Of a DNA stretch of 21,793 nucleotides, positions 16,879-21,793 are shown in pieces. The notes under the pieces were generated by a model that saw nothing but the letters and a program-made list of their open reading frames with translations, was not told the DNA's origin and made no database searches. The translations under genes were made by a program, and so were the position numbers. The number at the start of each line of letters is the position of its first letter. Position 1 is the first letter of the stretch. This stretch comes from Tritrichomonas musculus (taxonomy: Eukaryota > Parabasalia > Tritrichomonadida > Tritrichomonadidae): NCBI GenBank assembly GCA_039105265.1, contig JAPFFF010000483.1, forward strand, positions 1-21,793, given 5' to 3'.

Positions 16879-17958
16879 CATTATTTAAAGAGTATAAAAA
16901 TGTTCACTAGTAATTAAAATTCTAGTTTATATTTTGATTATTTCATATATATATATATATATATATAGGAATAAAATCTTATATTATAAGAAGAAAAGCT
17001 TGAAATAATAAAAGCAATGAAGCAATACCTGCCAAATGAAAAGTAGAATATATCTTAATTTTAGATAAAAAAATAGTGATATGGTTAGATAATTTTCTCT
17101 TTCAAATTAACTGTCAAAGTCATTGAAAATAAGACTATATAATTCAAAAAGTCAAGAATTAAAATAAATAATAAATAATAATAATGATAATAAAAGCTAA
17201 AAACACAAAGGAACAATCATACTTATTAAATCCAAATATGATTTTTTCCAAAAAAAAATTTAATAAAAAACAATCATAATCATCATCATATTTCTATATT
17301 TTCGGTATATTTTGATCAATAAAAATAGAGAGTTATTATTATCATATGAAAACTTTGTTGTTTTGAGCACTTTGTACAAATTTATATCTAAAACCCTCCA
17401 ACCATATTTTCAATGAATTTTTGAATTTTATTTCCATTCGTTTTCTGATTTCAATACTAATTAAAATTGAATGAAAGATCATGAAAATCGCCTAATAAAA
17501 CGTAAGCAATTGATCTTTACCATTAAAATATGTTCTTTTTTTTTTTTTTTTTTTTAATCATTCAGTGTTTAACTCTTTTTAGAGAATATATAATTTATTT
17601 TCGATAATTGGATGATAATATATATATATATATACTTAAAAACTATAACGAATCATTATGATAAAATTACAAAAAAAAAAAAAAAAAAAATAACAAATTT
17701 CATAAAGATGGATATTATTGATCACTTCACTTCACAATTCAAATTTTCCAAAGAAATGATATCATTAATGTTATTTTCATATTGAAATTAAAAATTTCCA
17801 ATAAAATGATATTGCTTTTATTATTGTTTATATGGTTATGAATCTATAAGCAAGATAAAATTGATCGAATTGCATTTACCATCGTTTTTAAGAAAAAAAA
17901 AATGTTTTTAAATTACAGGATTTCATTCAGAATACAAACATCCACATAAGCTTTTTTA
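16509..17958. other. Gene-free AT-rich stretch left of the 950-bp element
   Basis: No coding frame is seen on either strand. It contains pure T runs at 16846-16873 and 17536-17555, an A20 run at 17671-17690, and TA microsatellites near 16946-16967 and 17619-17633. No inverted-repeat pair was noticed. Confidence 0.5.
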
Positions 17959-18495
17959 TACAGCTCGGAATTACTACTGCAGGCCCATTCAATTTTTTGT
18001 CTTCTTATGACTGCGATTTGGGATTTTGCTTAAAATTGTCAAATTAAAAATTTTTGATGATAAAAATTTTGAAAAATTTTGCTTTCTTTTAAGTTTTGAG
18101 AAAATATAACAAATAATTTAAAATGCTAACAAAAGCATTCAAAATTAATAAAATATAATAAATAAAGTATTCAAAATAATTAAAATAATATAAATAAAAT
18201 ATTCAAAAAATAAAATTCTAAATAGAAAATTTCAGATTACAATTCAAAATTAATTAATTTTTTCTGTATAATTATTTTTCGATTCTATTTAATTCTTAGA
18301 AACTTAATATACAAATTTTCAATTTGCTTTAAATCAGTAAAAAAGTATGAATTAATTTAATGATAATGTGAACATTTAAAAAATATTAGAAAGTCATAAA
18401 TAAAAAAATTTAATATTATATTGAATATTATATTCACCAAAATATTAATCAATAACCTCTTTTAAGGCAAAAAATAGGTCAATAATAATTGAATT

Positions 18496-18529
18496 CTTAT
18501 TACTGTAAACCGCTAACTGTAGTAATAAG
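18496..18529. repeat. TTATTACTG hairpin 1
   Basis: CTTATTACT (18496-18504) pairs with AGTAATAAG (18521-18529). The loop holds GTAAACCGCTAACTGT. An outer AATAGGT/ACCTATT pair (18473-18479 and 18542-18548) encloses it. Its left arm plus loop is repeated 76 bp to the right. Confidence 0.8.
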
Positions 18530-18573
18530 GGCGGTTTTTTCACCTATTTATGGTAAAATTGAATTGAATACCT

Positions 18574-18603
18574 TATTACTGTAAACCGCTAACCGCAGTA
18601 ATA
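18574..18603. repeat. TTATTACTG hairpin 2
   Basis: TATTACTG (18574-18581) pairs with CAGTAATA (18596-18603). The stretch TTATTACTGTAAACCGCTAA at 18573 duplicates that at 18497 exactly. Confidence 0.8.
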
Positions 18604-18869
18604 TGAACTTTTTGGCCTTTTTAAAGTCAAATATATTTGACCTTCAGATCGTTTATATTTGTATAAAAATGAATGATAATTAAATGAAACTTTTTGAGAA
18701 TAGTAAAATTATAAATGAATAAATCCAAGTTTTTTTTATTATAATTAAGAGAATGATACAATTTTCAACTAAAGAACACAATTGAAAAAAATATTAAAAT
18801 TTTAAATTTTTAAATTTTTAAAATTTTTTGAAAATTTTTTGAAAATTTTCAAATTGCTCAATTATTTGC

Positions 18870-18900
18870 TTATTACTGTAAAATAACGCAACAGTAATAA
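18870..18900. repeat. TTATTACTG hairpin 3
   Basis: TTATTACTGT (18870-18879) pairs perfectly with ACAGTAATAA (18891-18900) around an 11-base loop. The right arm is the inner part of the 950-bp element's right terminal repeat. Confidence 0.85.
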
Positions 18901-18912
18901 ATCCGAGCTGTA

Positions 18913-19999
18913 CTTTTTTATATTTTTTTCTCCTATAAATAAAAAAAAAAAAAATTATTTATGGAGAATATTAGTTGTGGAAAAAAAGGTACTTAATTTT
19001 TTTTTAATAAACGGTTTTTATCATTTTTTTTAAAAAAATTCGTAATAGAAGATTATTCTGATATTTAAAATACAACATATTTATTTGTTATATCAATTAC
19101 TATTGTTTTGTGTATTTCGATTTTGAAATTGATGATCAATGATTAATCATGTAAATCTCAAATATCAATTTTTGTATCAAATAAATATTTTTTTCATTTT
19201 TGGTACCAGTATTTTATTTTAAATATCCAAAAATATTTGGTTTTAATTGTTTATAAATTAAAATAAAATGTAATTTTAGAAAAATATAAAGCTTTTTTGA
19301 TGCATTATTAAGCTTCCAATAACGGATTTAACAGATTTATTTCCTTTGCTATATTTTATCAAACATTATATTTTAATTAAATGTTATATTTAATTAAAAA
19401 TATATAGATTATTTATTAAGATATATTAATTTGAATGATATTTGAGTTTTTTCCAAAAAAAAAATTCATAAAATAAGGCTAAATTCATACCTTTTACAAT
19501 TGATAATTATATATGTATTTAAATAAATCAATCATAGACTTTTAAAAATGAAATTTCTTGTTTTTTCAATCATCTTATTAAATTACAATATATTTAATAT
19601 GAATCATTGAACTAATTTTATTTAAAATGTAAAAAATATCTAATATTTCATTATATACAAATGCATATATAAGTATTCAGGTATAAATATAATGATTAAC
19701 CAGAGAAAATAAAAAGATCTTGAATATTTGTATGAATAATAAGTTAAAAGCAATTACATTTGAAATATTCATTATATATATTTATCATACATTATTTTTA
19801 AATTATTATTAAAGCTTTAATTAAGGATTATTTAAAGATATGCCAAATGCAATTTGAATTTGGATTTCTCCAAAAAAGGTCAATTACTTTTTATCAATTT
19901 TAATACTTTTTTTAAAAATGCATTATTTCTGTTAATATTTAGCATTTCTATATGCATGTTTATTTTAAGTATTTGTAAATATAATTATAACTATATATA
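18913..19999. other. Gene-free AT-rich stretch
   Basis: About 1.1 kb with stops in all frames and only short A/T runs. I see no gene, RNA or paired repeat. Confidence 0.5.
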
Positions 20000-20450
20000 A
20001 TATAAATATATTTTGTTACTGCTATTATTATAATATATTATTCCTACATTTTGAAATTTGCAGTCAATTCAATATTCTATAAATTCAATTTTTAATATTA
20101 TATAAATATGAATATATGAATATATAAATTTATAAAATAAAATTATATTATTTTTAAGACAATAAAATAAAATTAAAACCCATATAAATAATAATATAAT
20201 AATATAAATATTAACAATATTGTATATATTAGCTACAATTTGAAATTTGAAAATTTTCTCATTTCTATGAATTCAATTTTATAAAATATTCAAATATTAA
20301 TATATAGCAAATATGATTGATATATATAATTAAATTATCATTATATAAATTATATAAAATATAAAAAATACATAATATAATGATTATATTATAAATATTA
20401 CAATATATCGCAGTTACATTTTGAAATTTGAAAATCTTTTAATTTTCACT
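20000..20450. repeat. Degenerate direct repeat, three units of about 185 bp
   Basis: The anchor ACATTTTGAAATTTG or close variants recurs at 20046, 20235 and 20416. Similar AT-rich text surrounds it: an ATATTACAATAT-like lead-in and a following AATTCAATTTT. Spacings are 189 and 181 bp. The units are diverged, so this is an old satellite-like duplication or chance similarity in very AT-rich DNA. Confidence 0.4.
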
Positions 20451-20644
20451 TTTTGAAATAAAATTCCAAAAAACATTAATATCTCGCGAACAAACAAATT
20501 ATAAAAAAATTCTATCTGTGAAAACCTGAACAAATTTATTATAATTATATATTTAAAATATAAAGAATCAAAAGCAATCCTAAAGTTCGATTTACCCCAG
20601 CATACAGAGTTTCGGTACCTTTGTGGAAAATTATCCTTTTGTCA

Positions 20645-21427
20645 AGAGGTATTCACCTTAAGTGACTTAACGGTCATTTTTCTTCTTTAAAATGTATTTT
20701 TAATTTTTTGAGCTAAATACAGATTATTTTTATTTCTTTTTATCATCAAAATAATCTATAAAATGTTTAAATGACGATTTGAATATTAAATTGAAGAAAA
20801 AATCATATTTTAGTTAACAATATAATTATATCATTTTATTTATAACATCGAATATATTTTGGATATCTTCATTATTCCAAAGTATTGTCACAATAAATGA
20901 AAATTTCTAATTATTTCCTAATTCAGAAACTGCAAAATCTGCATTCTTCATACTTTCAAACCCAAAAAGCATTTTTAAAGAAAAACAGATGATAACTTCA
21001 AAAATTGTCTTTATATGATTCTATATCTTTAATATAATGATTATATTGGCTATGAGAATTTATTCCTAGAAGCATTAGTGATTTTATGCGGCCAATTTTT
21101 TGGAAAATATGTTTCATTTATTAGACTCAAAAAAAAAAATAAACGTTTTTTAACGTACATATAATTACAAAAATATTCAAAATTTTTAATAAAATTAAAG
21201 TTGCATTTTGGAACATTTTTCTTTCAATTTTTTTCTACGATATTTTACGGTTTTGAATGGCTCATAAACATTGAAAAAAATAATTTTTTTTATAAAATCG
21301 AATTTTCTCAAAAACTAGCGCATAAATAATTTTGCAATTTTTAATGTATCATTTATTAAATAAATGCGCTTTAATTTTTATATTTTTTTAAAAAAATACA
21401 GTCAAAATCCTCAAAGTGAATACCTCT
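20645..21427. mobile_element. Possible inverted-repeat element, about 0.8 kb
   Basis: AGAGGTATTCAC at 20645-20656 is the exact complement of 21416-21427. Outside the pair both sides also share TTATCCT and GTCA/GACA words, so the inverted similarity extends about 25 bp outwards in gapped form. The interior has no coding frame. No target duplication could be fixed. The 12-bp core contains enough G/C to be notable here, but the case is weaker than for the other elements. Confidence 0.4.
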
Positions 21428-21793
21428 TTTTGTCACTTTTTAGGATAAGTTTGGGATAAAAAAAAAAAAAAAAATAAGCAAAAGTGGTGTATGATAAATT
21501 GTATCTATTTATATATGCTTTTTTTTTGGAGAAAAAAAGAAAGTATAAAAATTTTGGAATAAAAATAAAAATTTTGGATTTTTTTTTTTTTTTGCAATAT
21601 TGTAGTAGATAAATAAATTTTGTTTTATAAATATATCGCTGAATATTAAATTGAAAGTCAGTATCGAAGTTAATAAAAAATAAAAAAAAAAAAAAAAGGA
21701 AGCAAAAATAGAAAAACAGGATAAAATTTGATACAAATTGCTAGAACTATTAATGATAATTGCTGTTCATATAATGATTAAATGCTTTCTCTT
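21428..21793. other. AT-rich right edge, no gene seen
   Basis: It contains A runs at about 21459-21474 and 21681-21697 and a T run at 21580-21593. The only open frame is low-complexity Phe/Lys-rich text read through these runs, which I do not accept as a gene. Confidence 0.5.

Larger units (their letters stand above)
17961..18910. mobile_element. 950-bp TA-flanked DNA element with internal TTATTACTG hairpins
   Basis: The left end CAGCTCGGAATTACTACTG (17961-17979) and the right end, reverse-complemented, CAGCTCGGATTTATTACTG (18892-18910) match at 17 of 19 bases. Each is flanked by TA (17959-17960 and 18911-18912), the target duplication expected for Tc1/mariner-type insertion. The motif TTATTACTG or a near copy recurs within the element as paired arms of three hairpins (18496-18529, 18574-18603 and 18870-18900). 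The last hairpin merges into the right terminal repeat. A 16-bp palindrome GTCAAATATATTTGAC lies at 18626-18641. There is no open frame, so no transposase is encoded. This is a non-autonomous element or an old internally deleted one. Confidence 0.75.

Noticed and set aside
17961-18910. Internal TTATTACTG repeats as a CRISPR array
   Set aside because: The copies are irregularly spaced, occur in both orientations and lie within a transposon-like element in a eukaryotic genome.
20580-20610. Possible tRNA B-box (AAGTTCGATTTACC)
   Set aside because: No A-box at the right distance and no acceptor stem or cloverleaf could be formed.
21509-21736. 75-residue minus-strand open frame
   Set aside because: Low-complexity Phe/Lys text read through T/A runs; no promoter element and no conserved feature.

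Overview
The window looks like nuclear DNA of a unicellular eukaryote, most probably a trichomonad parabasalid of the Tritrichomonas/Trichomonas kind. The evidence is intronless genes with ATG starts and the standard code, a very long BspA-like leucine-rich-repeat surface protein with a C-terminal membrane anchor, extremely AT-rich spacers with 20-30 base homopolymers and TA runs, and many short inverted-repeat elements. Entamoeba also carries BspA-like proteins, but the long repeat-filled spacers fit a trichomonad better. The genus is an inference.

Layout. Six protein genes are supported. (1) 1-495, minus: the 5' part of a membrane-anchored calcineurin-like metallophosphoesterase that runs off the left edge. 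(2) 1361-2104, plus, divergent from it: a six-helix PAP2/lipid-phosphatase-like protein whose catalytic motifs are degenerate, so probably a pseudoenzyme. (3) 2609-6058, plus: an 1149-residue protein of unknown family with acidic and basic low-complexity stretches, a helical core and a SILK plus RVxF motif pair typical of protein phosphatase 1 partners. (4) 8840-9295, plus: a 151-residue helical protein. (5) 11834-15451, minus: the BspA-like LRR_5 surface protein, with signal peptide, about 40 repeats, a membrane helix and a short charged tail. (6) 15875-16495, minus: a 206-residue protein that shares a basic-helix motif with gene 4. No operon-like coupling is visible. Five of the six genes have a TTCAAAAT-like element 14-21 bases before the ATG, and the sixth has TTCATATC at 10 bases. 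This suggests a local version of the trichomonad initiator.

The spacers are not empty. Between genes 3 and 4 lie a 989-bp element with perfect 19-bp terminal inverted repeats, a 280-bp Tc1/mariner-type miniature element nested inside it, and a 410-bp miniature element sitting in a poly-T tract. Two tandem hairpins follow just before gene 4. Between genes 4 and 5 are a 304-bp-period direct duplication and a 466-bp foldback element full of GATATC/CTCGAG palindromes. Right of gene 6, about 5.3 kb has no gene. It holds a 950-bp TA-flanked element with a seven-fold internal TTATTACTG motif arranged as hairpins, a degenerate ~185-bp direct repeat, and another inverted-repeat pair. None of these elements encodes a visible transposase, so all would depend on enzymes supplied elsewhere. 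No tRNA, rRNA or CRISPR was seen.
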